Source of the DNA: Bacteroidales bacterium
GTDB taxonomy: Bacteria; Bacteroidota; Bacteroidia; Bacteroidales; UBA932
Assembly: GCA_017478685.1 (NCBI GenBank)
Contig: JAFVDC010000173.1
Coordinates: forward strand, 1 to 10,695
Direction: 5' to 3'
Length of the DNA stretch: 10,695 nt
Program-made: the position numbers and the translations under genes
The notes under the pieces: model-generated
The model's input: only the letters and a program-made list of their open reading frames with translations
The model's database searches: none
What the model was told of the DNA's origin: nothing
Shown: positions 1-8,324 of the stretch, one piece after another
How the letters are laid out: each line of letters opens with the position of its first letter
How positions within the stretch are numbered: the first letter of the stretch is position 1

Positions 1-1359
1 CTTCACTACGGCCTTTTCACCCAGGCCGAAGAAGTGATGATGGACGGATTCAACGCCGTGGCCGGTTTCGGCAACAACTACGGAGCCGTGCACCGCAGCA
101 ACGACACCTTCACCTCCTCTGACTCCGACATGCTCAGTTGGTGGGGCTCGCACTACGTGGCCATAAAGAACTACAATATTCTCATTGATGCGCTCAATGA
201 TGAAAAGAACCACCTGGACGGCTACACCGCCGTGGAAAATGAGACGAAGGGATTCTGCTATGTTTTCCGTGCCTTCTCTTATCTCCAGTTAGTGCGTCAC
301 TTCGCAAAGGCTTACGATCCCGCAACCGCTGCAACCGATTTAGGCGTTCCCATTGTTCTCCACTATGACAAAGAAGAACGTCCTGCGCGCAGTACCGTCG
401 CCCAGGTTTATGAGCAGATCAAGCTGGATCTGACAGAGGCCGAAACCCTTCTCTCCGACATGGTTGGAGAAATCGGCTCAACTGTTCCCACAATTGACGT
501 GGTGAATCTCCTTTGGGCTCGCTATTATCTTGATATTCAGGATTACGCCAATGCCGCATCCAAGGCTGCCGCACTTGTGGACTCTAAGCGTTATACCCTG
601 GCAAACAGCCAAAGCGCCATGACCAAGGAGTTCAAGCAGGATGCCGGTACGGAACCCCTTATGCAGCTTCCTGCAAACATCTCCACGGAGTCTCCCGCCA
701 CCAACGGAATTTATACCGGAATTCACAGCGTTGCCGGCAAGGGCCTTTGCTTTGCACCTCTGTTCATCCCCACCAAAACCCTTCTGGATCTCTACGAGAC
801 CGAAGACCTCAGGCGCAACAACTGGTTCTCCTCGGACCTCTATACCGTAGAAATCAACTCTACATACTGGAATTCCCGCGTGTATGTCTTCACAAGGTAT
901 ATCGGCAACGACGACCTCTCTTCCACCGGTTATCCCACTGCAGCCCACTTCATCAAGCCCTTCACCATCGCAGAGGCATACCTCATTGCCGCAGAGGCTT
1001 ATGAGCAGGGCGGAGACCGTACCAATGCCCAGAAATACCTTAATGCCCTGCAGCAGGCCCGTCACGGAAATTCCGCCAGTTTCAACACTTCCGGCAGCAT
1101 GCGTAACATCAAGAAGGAGTGGATGAAGGAAACCGTGGGCCAGGGACTCAGAATGACCTGTCTCAAGCGCTGGGGCGACGGCTTCGAGGGCCGCGAACCC
1201 CAGACGGTTGCCTTGAACAACTCACTTGTTGAAACCGGAGAGTTCTACGAGCAACGCTCACTTCCGGCTGGTTCCTACCAATATGTATGGCCCATCCCCG
1301 CACGTGAGATAGCCACCAATAAGAACCTTGTCCAGAACGACGGCTACAGCGCAAATTAA
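1..1359 (+). CDS. SusD/RagB-family nutrient-binding outer-membrane lipoprotein, 5'-truncated by window edge
   Basis: The reading frame is open from base 1, so the true start, signal peptide and lipobox lie left of the window; 452 residues are visible, against roughly 500-600 for the family. SusD-family proteins are surface lipoproteins that form the lid of a SusC-type TonB-dependent transporter and bind the glycan or peptide to be imported. Sequence support: the helical segment RAFSYLQLVRHFAKAY followed by TDLGVPIVL, the TPR-like stretch YEQIKLDLTEAETLL, the late helix LRMTCLKRWGDGF, and the typical C-terminal signature PIPAREIATNKNLVQNDGY. The gene is followed after 12 bases by a lipoprotein gene on the same strand. 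A SusC/RagA partner would be expected immediately upstream but cannot be seen. The substrate cannot be read from the sequence; the protease downstream suggests peptides rather than glycans (inference). Confidence 0.93.
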   Translation, partial: LHYGLFTQAEEVMMDGFNAVAGFGNNYGAVHRSNDTFTSSDSDMLSWWGSHYVAIKNYNILIDALNDEKNHLDGYTAVENETKGFCYVFRAFSYLQLVRHFAKAYDPATAATDLGVPIVLHYDKEERPARSTVAQVYEQIKLDLTEAETLLSDMVGEIGSTVPTIDVVNLLWARYYLDIQDYANAASKAAALVDSKRYTLANSQSAMTKEFKQDAGTEPLMQLPANISTESPATNGIYTGIHSVAGKGLCFAPLFIPTKTLLDLYETEDLRRNNWFSSDLYTVEINSTYWNSRVYVFTRYIGNDDLSSTGYPTAAHFIKPFTIAEAYLIAAEAYEQGGDRTNAQKYLNALQQARHGNSASFNTSGSMRNIKKEWMKETVGQGLRMTCLKRWGDGFEGREPQTVALNNSLVETGEFYEQRSLPAGSYQYVWPIPAREIATNKNLVQNDGYSAN

Positions 1360-1371
1360 AGCAAGAGAAAG

Positions 1372-2232
1372 ATGAAAAAGACTATTATACCGGCATTTGC
1401 GGCCATTCTAATGGCCCTTGCCTCCTGCAACCCCGACGTAAACTACACGGAGAAGCCCTTTGTGTTTTTTGACAATCCCCTTATTACTGTGCCGGAAGAT
1501 GCCGGAGCGGTAAAGATTCCCGTATCCGTTCTTGGAGTCACGCAGGATGTCCAGGTGGGATATGAACTGGTTTCCGATGTAGTTAACCCGGATTCCCACT
1601 TCTCTCTGACAGACCCTGACAACACCATTCTTTTCTTCTCTCCTTCTAAGCAGAGAGACAGCATTGAGGTGAAAATAGTTGACGAACCCGGTGTCCGTGC
1701 CGTCTACTCTTTCAGTCTCAAACTCATAAACAAGAGTGCTGGCGTTGAGTTCGGCGGTTATTCAACCTGCAAGGTCAATATCTCCGACAATGACCATCCT
1801 CTCAAGTCTGTCCTTGGCTCATACACCGCCACGGACGGTGAAGGAAATGTGTGGCCCATGACATTTGTCGAGGACCCCGACAGCGACACTAATGTCCTTG
1901 TCGATGGCCTGAGCCCGCTCCTTGCCGGCGGTTATGTGGAAAAGGGTCACATGTGGACTTTCAAGGCCTCGGTGTCAAGTGATTTCTCGTCTGTAAGGGT
2001 ATCTCTCGGCGGAAAACTCCCCGAAGCCTACGAAGACCTTATGCCTGAACTGTTAGGTATAGATACGGACGGTTACATCCAGACTAGTGGCAACATCGAA
2101 TTCAAACGCCAGGAAGATGGCTCTTACATCTCCAATGTCGGCCCCTTCCTTGGAATTGTGGACTGGAAAGCCGGCCGAATCATCAGCCAGGTAGATTACG
2201 CCGAGCCCCCCATTACACTTGTAAAGAAGTAA
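1372..2232 (+). CDS. Surface lipoprotein with Calx-beta-like domain, SusD-adjacent
   Basis: This 286-residue protein starts with a lipoprotein signal peptide (KK, hydrophobic stretch, lipobox LASC, lipidated Cys19), so it should be anchored in the outer membrane. Residues about 28-140 look like a Calx-beta-type immunoglobulin-like domain: VPEDAGAVKIPVSVLG at the start, and a terminal strand ending KVNISDNDHP, the usual Calx-beta closing motif. Residues about 145-286 begin VLGSYTATDGEGNVWPMTF and appear to be an all-beta, possibly calycin-like domain that I cannot assign to a named family. The gene sits 12 bases after the SusD-like gene and 1 base before the next gene. Proteins in this place in Sus-type loci often act as extra surface binding proteins; that role is inferred here. 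The start is fixed by the signal peptide. Confidence 0.85.
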   Translation: MKKTIIPAFAAILMALASCNPDVNYTEKPFVFFDNPLITVPEDAGAVKIPVSVLGVTQDVQVGYELVSDVVNPDSHFSLTDPDNTILFFSPSKQRDSIEVKIVDEPGVRAVYSFSLKLINKSAGVEFGGYSTCKVNISDNDHPLKSVLGSYTATDGEGNVWPMTFVEDPDSDTNVLVDGLSPLLAGGYVEKGHMWTFKASVSSDFSSVRVSLGGKLPEAYEDLMPELLGIDTDGYIQTSGNIEFKRQEDGSYISNVGPFLGIVDWKAGRIISQVDYAEPPITLVKK

Positions 2233-2233
2233 T

Positions 2234-2938
2234 ATGAACATTTTCAGAAGGTTAATATCTGCAACCCTGCTCCTCCTCGGGACATGCGCCGTGGCTTTTT
2301 CCCAGCGCTATGAGCCCAGGGAGGGCTGGCCTTATCTTTACCCGGAGTTCACAAGCGGGTCGCTCCGCACCAGTTCCGGAACTGTAATCCAGGAAGGATA
2401 CTACAATATCTGTGTCCTTGACGGCAGTCTCCATTACCTCAATAACGGCACGGTCCTGAAAGCGGATCTCCGTACCGTTTATTCGGTCATCATCGGCTCC
2501 GAGATAGACAATCGTTTCTTCCTCAACAGGGCCGGAGAGATGGTTGAGGTGATTGCCGAGGAAGGGGAAGTGTATGTTTTCCGCCGGGAAAGGCTGGACC
2601 GCATCCAGTATGAGAAAAAGGATATCGGTTACGGGGTGTCTTCGGCCATCGCCTCCAAAACCAATATGACAAGCATGTCTCTTGGCGGAGGTACATCCGT
2701 AAACATAGACTTGAGCACCATTGTAGACAACGCCTTCTCCGGAGAGATCCTTCCCATGGAAGAATCCTTCTCCTTCTATTTTAAGGGTGGTGAAGTCCAG
2801 GCATCACGCAAGGGCGTGCTCTCCATTGAGGGCATTGACCAGGATGCCGCCAAGGCCTTTATCAAAAAAGAGAAAATCCGCTGGCACAAACCGGAATCTC
2901 TCCGTAAAGTGGCCGCATTCATTTCAGAGCAGTTATGA
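2234..2938 (+). CDS. Secreted protein of unknown family, 234 aa
   Basis: The N-terminus is a Sec type I signal peptide (NIFRR, then a leucine-rich core) with probable cleavage AFS|Q at residues 23/24, so the mature protein is periplasmic or exported. I do not recognise the family. The mature part is rich in short beta strands up to about residue 130 (GYYNICVLDGSLHYLNNGTV, then EVIAEEGEVYVFRRERLDRI). A Gly/Ser/Thr-rich stretch follows at 137-160, and a basic helical tail at about 200-234 (KAFIKKEKIRWHKPESLRKV). There is no T9SS sorting domain at the C-terminus. The start lies one base after the preceding stop, and the last codons overlap the protease start through ATGA, so this protein is probably made in fixed ratio with the protease. 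A chaperone, inhibitor or maturation role for the protease is possible, but only from position. Confidence 0.8.
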   Translation: MNIFRRLISATLLLLGTCAVAFSQRYEPREGWPYLYPEFTSGSLRTSSGTVIQEGYYNICVLDGSLHYLNNGTVLKADLRTVYSVIIGSEIDNRFFLNRAGEMVEVIAEEGEVYVFRRERLDRIQYEKKDIGYGVSSAIASKTNMTSMSLGGGTSVNIDLSTIVDNAFSGEILPMEESFSFYFKGGEVQASRKGVLSIEGIDQDAAKAFIKKEKIRWHKPESLRKVAAFISEQL

Positions 2939-5583
2939 AACAACATCTTATAGCCGGAGGCCTGACAGCAGCGCTGATCCTTGCTTCATGCGCAAGGGAG
3001 GAGCTTCCCGTTCAGCAGTCTTCTGTGTCAAGCCCCAAGGTACAGAGAACCTTCCTCGACAGCGGTGTCCCCGGTGTCGCTGAAGTGTTGTTCTCGGACA
3101 GTTTCCTTGAACTGGTAGAGCAGGACCTTCTGGACGGAAGGGCCGTGACCAAAAGCGCAGCCCTCAACGACGCCATGGAGAGCCTTGGAATTCTCTACAT
3201 GGAAAGGATATTCCCCGAGAGCCCGGATTTCGAAGAACAGCGCCGCGCCTTCGGCCTTCACCGCTGGTATCGTGTGCGTTTCAGGGATAATGTCCCCGTT
3301 TCCAAAGTGGCCGACGGCCTCATGTCCACATCCGGCATCCTTCAGGTCAATCCCGTCTGGCCCATTGTCAAGGAAGCCTCATTCTTCAATGACCCTTATC
3401 TTGCCGACCAATGGCATTATGTGAATAATACCGTAACCTGGGCCGATATCAATGTCCTTCCCGTTTGGGAGAACTATACCACAGGCTCCGAGGACGTCAT
3501 TGTGGCCGTGGTCGATGAAGGCGTTCAGCTCAATCACCCGGACCTTAGCGCAAACTGTATTCCCGGAGGCCCGGAAGGCAGCCAGAGTTTCATGAAAAGT
3601 GCCACAAACCCCAACACCATTACCGTTGGCGGAGACCATGGAACTCATGTTGCCGGAACCATTTCGGCCATAAACAATAACGGAAAGGGAGTAAGCGGCA
3701 TTGCCGGCGGAGATTCGGCAAAGGGGATAGCCGGCGTCAAAATCATGTCTTGCCAGATATTCAACGGCGATGACTCCAACGCCGACACCTACAGCGCCAT
3801 TGTCTGGGGTGCCGAACACGGTGCAGTGATTTCCCAGAACAGCTGGGGTTTCCAGCCCAGGGACAAAGACGGCAAATTCGATGAAAAGACTGCCCGTGAA
3901 CTCCACGAATTCTACGTCAAGCCTTATTCGGAGGCTCCCGATGCCCTCAAGAGCGCCATAGACTATTTCAATTCCGTAGCCGGAATGAAAGCCGGCAAGC
4001 AGGTCGGTCCCATGGCCGGCGGTGTGGTTTTCTTCGCCGCGGGCAATGACGGCGTCCGTTATGGTGCGCCCGGATGTTATCCCGGTGCAGTTGCCGTAGG
4101 CGCAATCCAGGCCGACGGCACCCGTGCCAGTTTCTCAAACTACGGAGATTGGGTAGACATTGCCGCTCCCGGAGCAAACATCGTGAGCACGGCCTCCAAC
4201 GGCTCTTACGCCGCATTTGACGGAACTTCCATGGCTTGCCCCCACGTTTCCGGCGTCGCCGCCCTTGTGGTGTCGTACTGCGGAGGCGAGGGATTCACCC
4301 GTGACCAGCTTGTGGAAAAGATTCTTGGCGGAGCCAATTCCACGGACTTCAACGTGGCTGCTAACAATATCGGCCCTCTGGTAGATGCCCTGGGTGCAGT
4401 CCTTTACGGCACCGGCAATCCGCCTCAGCCCGTTTCCGGCATCACATGCTCTGTCAATTCCAACAACGTGACGGCTGCTTTCAAGATCACCGCAGACACC
4501 AAGAACCCGGAACTCCCGGCTTACGGTTTCCGCATTTTCGCCGCCAAGTCTAAGGCCGAACTCGAGAGCATGAATCCCATGAAGCCTTCATCCGGAATCA
4601 AGTATGGCTCCGTTCTCACGGAAGACCGCAAGATTGGTGACGATATTGAAGTCACTGTCTCGGACCTTTCCTTCGACACTCCTTACTATGTGGCTGTTTC
4701 GGCCTTTGACTATGGCCGGAATTTCTCTGCCATAAGTGAGATCAAGGCTGTCACTACGGGAAGCAACCATGCCCCCGAAATTGTGGTGGACCACGACGGC
4801 GAGGTTGTAGTTCATTCCTTCGAGACACTTGTGGTTCCGGTTTCCGTGACGGACCCGGACTCCCATGCTCTTACCGTAACTTACTCTGAGGGTTCGGATT
4901 ACGCAGTGTGGTCATACAACACCGTTACCAACCTTTATACCCTTACAATTACCGGCCGAAACTCCAAGCCCGGCGTATATACCGCCAACATCAAGGCGGA
5001 CGATCCTTACGGACTGTCCAAGAGCATGGATATCAAATACACCATCATGGAAAACCAGAAGCCGGTTATCGTAAAACCCTTCGACAACGTTTTCCTTACC
5101 GGAATGGGAGAGAAGACCACCGTCAAACTCGACGATTTCATCTCTGACCCTGACGGCGAGGACATCTCCTATACCATTTCCATGGGTACTCAGGGCGTGG
5201 CCCATATAAGTCAGAACGGCAGCGTTCTCACCATTACGGCCATCACCTCTTCCGGCAGCACCACGGTCAATCTTACCGGCCAGGATTCCGGTGGAGAATC
5301 CGTAAGCGGAAGTTTCGGCGTGCTTGTACGTCCTAAGGACGTTGTCTTTGAGAGTTATCCCAACCCCGTCGTGGACATCCTTTATGTGGCTACCGGAGAA
5401 GAATCCACCACTGCCACAATCCGCCTATACACCGCTACCGGAAACAAAGTCTATGAAACCGTGGCCACCTGCGATGCCTTCCATCCGGCCCAGGTGGACA
5501 TGACTGCCTTTGCCCCCGGAAGGTACACTCTGGAAGTGTCCTACTCGGATGTCACAGATCGTAGAACCATCATTAAACGCTAG
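2935..5583 (+). CDS. S8 subtilisin-like serine protease, lipoprotein signal plus T9SS type A C-terminal sorting domain
   Basis: This 882-residue secreted endopeptidase has an N-terminal lipobox LASC with Cys19. Residues about 40-150 form a prodomain-like region ending in a segment rich in RVRF and VNPVWPIV. The S8 catalytic domain spans about 155-490 with all key residues present: Asp194 (VVDEGV), His235 (DHGTHVAG), oxyanion Asn371 (FFAAGNDG) and nucleophile Ser432 (DGTSMACPHVSG). Next come a fibronectin-III-like module (about 497-608) and two cadherin- or Ig-like modules with DPDSHALTVTY and DPDGEDISYTI motifs (about 612-705 and 708-800). The end, about 803-882, is a type A T9SS sorting domain: SYPNPVVDILYV, a TGNKVYE strand, FAPGRYTLEVSY, and a basic last segment RRTIIKR. 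It should therefore be carried across the outer membrane by the Por system. The start overlaps the previous stop by 4 bases, suggesting translational coupling. Having both lipid anchor and sorting domain is unusual. Protease function is near certain; substrate is unknown. Confidence 0.95.
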   Translation: MKQHLIAGGLTAALILASCAREELPVQQSSVSSPKVQRTFLDSGVPGVAEVLFSDSFLELVEQDLLDGRAVTKSAALNDAMESLGILYMERIFPESPDFEEQRRAFGLHRWYRVRFRDNVPVSKVADGLMSTSGILQVNPVWPIVKEASFFNDPYLADQWHYVNNTVTWADINVLPVWENYTTGSEDVIVAVVDEGVQLNHPDLSANCIPGGPEGSQSFMKSATNPNTITVGGDHGTHVAGTISAINNNGKGVSGIAGGDSAKGIAGVKIMSCQIFNGDDSNADTYSAIVWGAEHGAVISQNSWGFQPRDKDGKFDEKTARELHEFYVKPYSEAPDALKSAIDYFNSVAGMKAGKQVGPMAGGVVFFAAGNDGVRYGAPGCYPGAVAVGAIQADGTRASFSNYGDWVDIAAPGANIVSTASNGSYAAFDGTSMACPHVSGVAALVVSYCGGEGFTRDQLVEKILGGANSTDFNVAANNIGPLVDALGAVLYGTGNPPQPVSGITCSVNSNNVTAAFKITADTKNPELPAYGFRIFAAKSKAELESMNPMKPSSGIKYGSVLTEDRKIGDDIEVTVSDLSFDTPYYVAVSAFDYGRNFSAISEIKAVTTGSNHAPEIVVDHDGEVVVHSFETLVVPVSVTDPDSHALTVTYSEGSDYAVWSYNTVTNLYTLTITGRNSKPGVYTANIKADDPYGLSKSMDIKYTIMENQKPVIVKPFDNVFLTGMGEKTTVKLDDFISDPDGEDISYTISMGTQGVAHISQNGSVLTITAITSSGSTTVNLTGQDSGGESVSGSFGVLVRPKDVVFESYPNPVVDILYVATGEESTTATIRLYTATGNKVYETVATCDAFHPAQVDMTAFAPGRYTLEVSYSDVTDRRTIIKR

Positions 5584-5591
5584 CGAGCCTT

Positions 5592-6488
5592 ATGAAAAAG
5601 TATACAGTAACAATTTTCGGCCTTTTCATTTGCGCTTTGCTCCAGGCGCAGAATACGGTTGGCGTAATTTTCCCTTCCAGTTGGACAGAGCGTGATCCTG
5701 CTTCACTTGCCGTAGCCGGCTCCGACTACGCCGACCTCGGTTCCACTGCCTATGCCTCTTTCCGTAATCCCGCCGTCCTTGGCATGAGCGAATCCAAGCT
5801 CCAGGCCGGTGCAGCCTGGTCCAATTGGAACAATGAACTGAATCTTGCCGCCGGCGCCTCTTTCAAGATAGGAAAGAGCTTCGGAATATCGGCAGGATAC
5901 ATGCTTCAGAGCGCACTCAAGGATGTAGCAAGCGATGCCGGCGGCAACACTTTCCGGCCCTCGGACAACATGATCAACCTTGGCCTGGGATTCAAGGTGG
6001 CACCTTTCCTCGGCTTCGGCGTCAATGCCCACTATACCATGCAGAAAATGGACGTAGATGTCACTTCCGGTACTTTCTTCGCCGATGTTTACGCACAGGG
6101 CGTCCTTGGCCCGGTGGCTTTTTCCGCAGGCGTAACGGGGCTCGGACCCGGCCTCAAGAGCCTTTCCGGAGTCCAGTTTGCACTTCCGGCAATGGCCAAG
6201 ATATCGGTTGTGGGCAACCTGCCGTTAGGCTTTACCGCAATGGCAGGCTCGGAAATAGGTTTTAACGGCGGTTTTGCAGTTTCCGCAGGCGCGCGTTACA
6301 GTTTCCGTGACATTGTCTTCGCAAGCCTGGGTTATCGTTATGCAAATGCCAAAAGCGTAGCCCCGTCGTACTTTTCGGCCGGCCTTGGCGCACGTTTTGC
6401 CGGGGTTCAGGTCAATGTCACATATATTACCGGAGAATCGGCCCTCATGAAGAATATCCTTTCGGCCGGCATCTCATTCAGAATCTAA
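5592..6488 (+). CDS. PorV/PorQ-family outer-membrane beta-barrel protein (copy 1)
   Basis: This 298-residue protein has a type I signal peptide (MKKYTVTIFGLFICALLQA|Q). The mature chain alternates short amphipathic beta strands with Gly/Ala-rich turns, e.g. FGISAGYMLQSALKD, VAPFLGFGVNAHYTMQ and AVSAGARYSFRDIVFASLGY. It ends in a strand AGISFRI whose penultimate-aromatic pattern resembles a barrel assembly signal. The motif DLGSTAYASFRNPA near residue 49 is characteristic of the PorV/PorQ group. PorV is the T9SS shuttle that collects sorting-domain cargo from the SprA channel and passes it to the PorU sortase; PorQ works with PorZ. This protein is shorter than classical PorV, so it may be a diverged accessory member. 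It lies 8 bases after a T9SS-cargo protease gene and is a paralogue of the protein at 8325-9221, which suggests a cargo-specific role (inference). Confidence 0.85.
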   Translation: MKKYTVTIFGLFICALLQAQNTVGVIFPSSWTERDPASLAVAGSDYADLGSTAYASFRNPAVLGMSESKLQAGAAWSNWNNELNLAAGASFKIGKSFGISAGYMLQSALKDVASDAGGNTFRPSDNMINLGLGFKVAPFLGFGVNAHYTMQKMDVDVTSGTFFADVYAQGVLGPVAFSAGVTGLGPGLKSLSGVQFALPAMAKISVVGNLPLGFTAMAGSEIGFNGGFAVSAGARYSFRDIVFASLGYRYANAKSVAPSYFSAGLGARFAGVQVNVTYITGESALMKNILSAGISFRI

Positions 6489-6509
6489 TCATCCAAAGTT
6501 TAATAAATT

Positions 6510-8255
6510 ATGAAACTTTCCAATTTGTTAAAAGGATTTGCAGGCGTAGCGCTTGCAGCCCTGGCTGTGGCATCATGCCAGCCCAAGGAGAACACCGCTG
6601 TAACGCCCTCCCTGGGCATCAGCGCTTCTTCCACACAGTTCGCAAATGGCAAGGCTAGCGTTACCCTCACCCTCTCCGAGGCTGCTTCTTCGGAGGTGAA
6701 GGCCATTCTTGAGGCCACTGGTACCCTCGCCGACAAAGCCAGCTTTGAGAAGAACCCCGCAATTGCGGCCGGTTCAACCTCGCTTCCCGTTGAGATTACC
6801 GTTCCCGCCGATGCCGAAGGTAACCTTACCGTAAGCCTTGTTGCCGCCAACGGCGCAACCATCGGCACTAGCAAGTCGGTCACTCTCACCGCTAAGCCGG
6901 AGAAAACCGCATCCGTAGAACTCGACTACGTCAACTTCAATGAAGAGGGCAAGGGTAAACTTACCGCCATCCTCTCCGACAAACTTGCCAAGGACGTTGT
7001 TGTTACCATCGGCGTCGATGACAAAGTTTCCGAGGGCGCAACCGCCATCGCTAAGGACAATCTTACCTTCGAAACTGAACTCACCATCCCCGCCGGAGAA
7101 GAAGAGGCCGAACTTGAAATCGCAATCAAGGACATGGAAGCCCTTGCCGAAGGTCTCAATGAGGCTCACTTCTTTATTTCTGCCGCAGACGGTGCAGAAC
7201 TCAGCAAGAATGTAGACGCCCTTGTAAGTTTCACCGTGGAGACTCTTGTAATTCAGAGCGTCCCTTACTGGACTGTTGATTACCGCGGACGTTATCAGCA
7301 TAGCAACGGAAACACCTACTCTTACCTGTATGTCAACCCCTTTGTCAAGAATACCTACACTGGAGATTACTACAATACCGCCATTAACGCAGAGTATTAC
7401 GATGTACAGGTGATTGATGAAGAGACTCTCATGAACAACTTCGTTCAGGATGGAAATCTGCTTGCCGAAGACCTTCTCAAGGCTGTCCAGGCCATGGATG
7501 CCAAGTACTGCGAAGAAAAAGGCATTGCCTTCACCGACATCCTTTATGACAGCGCAGGTGGTCTGCTTTATTCACCGCTCGAGGCCGGCAATTACTTTGC
7601 ATTCGTGATTGAGTTCACGGAAAACGGTAAAGTTACCGGTAACTTCGGCTACACTTATTTCGAGGTCATGGAAGCGACTGACGCATATGATGCATGGCTT
7701 GGCACCTGGAAAATCGGCGGTGCCGAATACTCAATTGAACCTCTTGCCGACAATTACTCATATGATGTAGTCAATGTTGCGGAACAGTGGGATATGCTTG
7801 GCTACTTCAATGAGGAAGAAGGCTCCATAGAGTTCTATTATGAGCCCTACGCAGTACAGTCCGACGATATCATTTACTTCTGCTCCGGTATCGACAACAA
7901 CGGTTACGTGGCCCAGGGTGGAGATAACTCATCGCTTCTTGCAAAACTTTCAAAGAGCGGAGATGCCTATAAACTTGAGGCCGTATCTGATACATATGAA
8001 GACGGTGGCAAAACTTTAACGACATATCCTACCAACATTGGACTCATTGGTTTCGGCCTTAACAGTAAAAATACAGTTTCCTTCCTTCTTTTCAGCAATG
8101 TTACTTTAATAGACCTTCCTGCTGAAGTTACTAAGAGCGAAGCCGTAGCAGCTCCTGCAAGAATGATGGCTCGTGAAAATGGAAAGGATACCAGGAACTT
8201 TGTTCCCGCTGGTTCCATTCCTGCAAACCGCATCATCAATTATCGCATTCGTTAA
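6510..8255 (+). CDS. Multidomain surface lipoprotein of unknown function
   Basis: This 581-residue protein has a lipoprotein signal peptide with lipobox VASC and lipidated Cys23. Residues about 31-127 and 131-246 look like two tandem Ig-like, Calx-beta-type repeats. They share the pattern SVTLTLSEAASSEVKAILE / KLTAILSDKLAKDVVVTIG, followed by LPVEITVPADAEG / ELTIPAGEEEAELEI. The rest is rich in Tyr, Asn and Asp: a middle region (250-390) with YWTVDYRGRYQ, and a segment from about 394 starting WLGTWKIGGAEYSIEPL that may be a calycin-like barrel. The last 35 residues are basic and contain no T9SS sorting motif. I cannot name the family or its ligand. It is the last gene of the operon, 21 bases after the PorV-like gene, with an AT-rich segment just before the start and a strong terminator 21 bases after the stop. 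A surface binding or adhesion role is inferred only from architecture. Confidence 0.82.
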   Translation: MKLSNLLKGFAGVALAALAVASCQPKENTAVTPSLGISASSTQFANGKASVTLTLSEAASSEVKAILEATGTLADKASFEKNPAIAAGSTSLPVEITVPADAEGNLTVSLVAANGATIGTSKSVTLTAKPEKTASVELDYVNFNEEGKGKLTAILSDKLAKDVVVTIGVDDKVSEGATAIAKDNLTFETELTIPAGEEEAELEIAIKDMEALAEGLNEAHFFISAADGAELSKNVDALVSFTVETLVIQSVPYWTVDYRGRYQHSNGNTYSYLYVNPFVKNTYTGDYYNTAINAEYYDVQVIDEETLMNNFVQDGNLLAEDLLKAVQAMDAKYCEEKGIAFTDILYDSAGGLLYSPLEAGNYFAFVIEFTENGKVTGNFGYTYFEVMEATDAYDAWLGTWKIGGAEYSIEPLADNYSYDVVNVAEQWDMLGYFNEEEGSIEFYYEPYAVQSDDIIYFCSGIDNNGYVAQGGDNSSLLAKLSKSGDAYKLEAVSDTYEDGGKTLTTYPTNIGLIGFGLNSKNTVSFLLFSNVTLIDLPAEVTKSEAVAAPARMMARENGKDTRNFVPAGSIPANRIINYRIR

Positions 8256-8276
8256 TTCGGATATAGATTCTACATT

Positions 8277-8309
8277 AAAGCGCTCTTCCTTGTGGAGAGC
8301 GCTTTTTTT
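8277..8309 (+). terminator. Strong intrinsic terminator ending the operon
   Basis: A perfect 10-bp inverted repeat (AAAGCGCTCT at 8277-8286, AGAGCGCTTT at 8296-8305) is extended by a G-T and a C-G pair to leave a loop of about five bases. A run of seven Ts covers 8303-8309. It lies 21 bases after the stop of the preceding lipoprotein gene and 15 bases before the start of the next gene, so it closes the upstream operon. Its downstream half overlaps the promoter of the next gene. Confidence 0.92.
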
Positions 8310-8320
8310 ACCTATCTTTG
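8289..8320 (+). promoter_or_regulatory. Bacteroidota-type promoter of the second PorV-like gene
   Basis: TATCTTTG at 8313-8320 matches the Bacteroidota -7 consensus TAnnTTTG exactly. A CTTG at 8289-8292 lies 20 bases upstream and fits the -33 element (consensus TTTG). The ATG at 8325 is only four bases after the -7 box, so the transcript would begin at or within a few bases of the start codon. The -33 element is in the loop of the upstream terminator. Confidence 0.75.
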
Positions 8321-8324
8321 TGAT

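Noticed and set aside
478..1065. Minus-strand open frame (195 codons) within the SusD-like gene
   Set aside because: It is a shadow of a clear SusD coding region, Gly/Cys-rich without recognisable motifs.
2234..2300. Lipobox in the 234-residue secreted protein (LGTC)
   Set aside because: Thr occupies the position before Cys, where Gly, Ala or Ser is required; AFS|Q is a better type I cleavage site.
6489..6509. Internal promoter before the last operon gene
   Set aside because: The 21-base gap is AT-rich but contains no TAnnTTTG box; it is more likely an unstructured translation start region.
8292..8324. GTG start giving the second PorV-like protein 11 more residues
   Set aside because: It begins in the terminator loop and upstream of the promoter, and it would put extra residues before a normal signal peptide.
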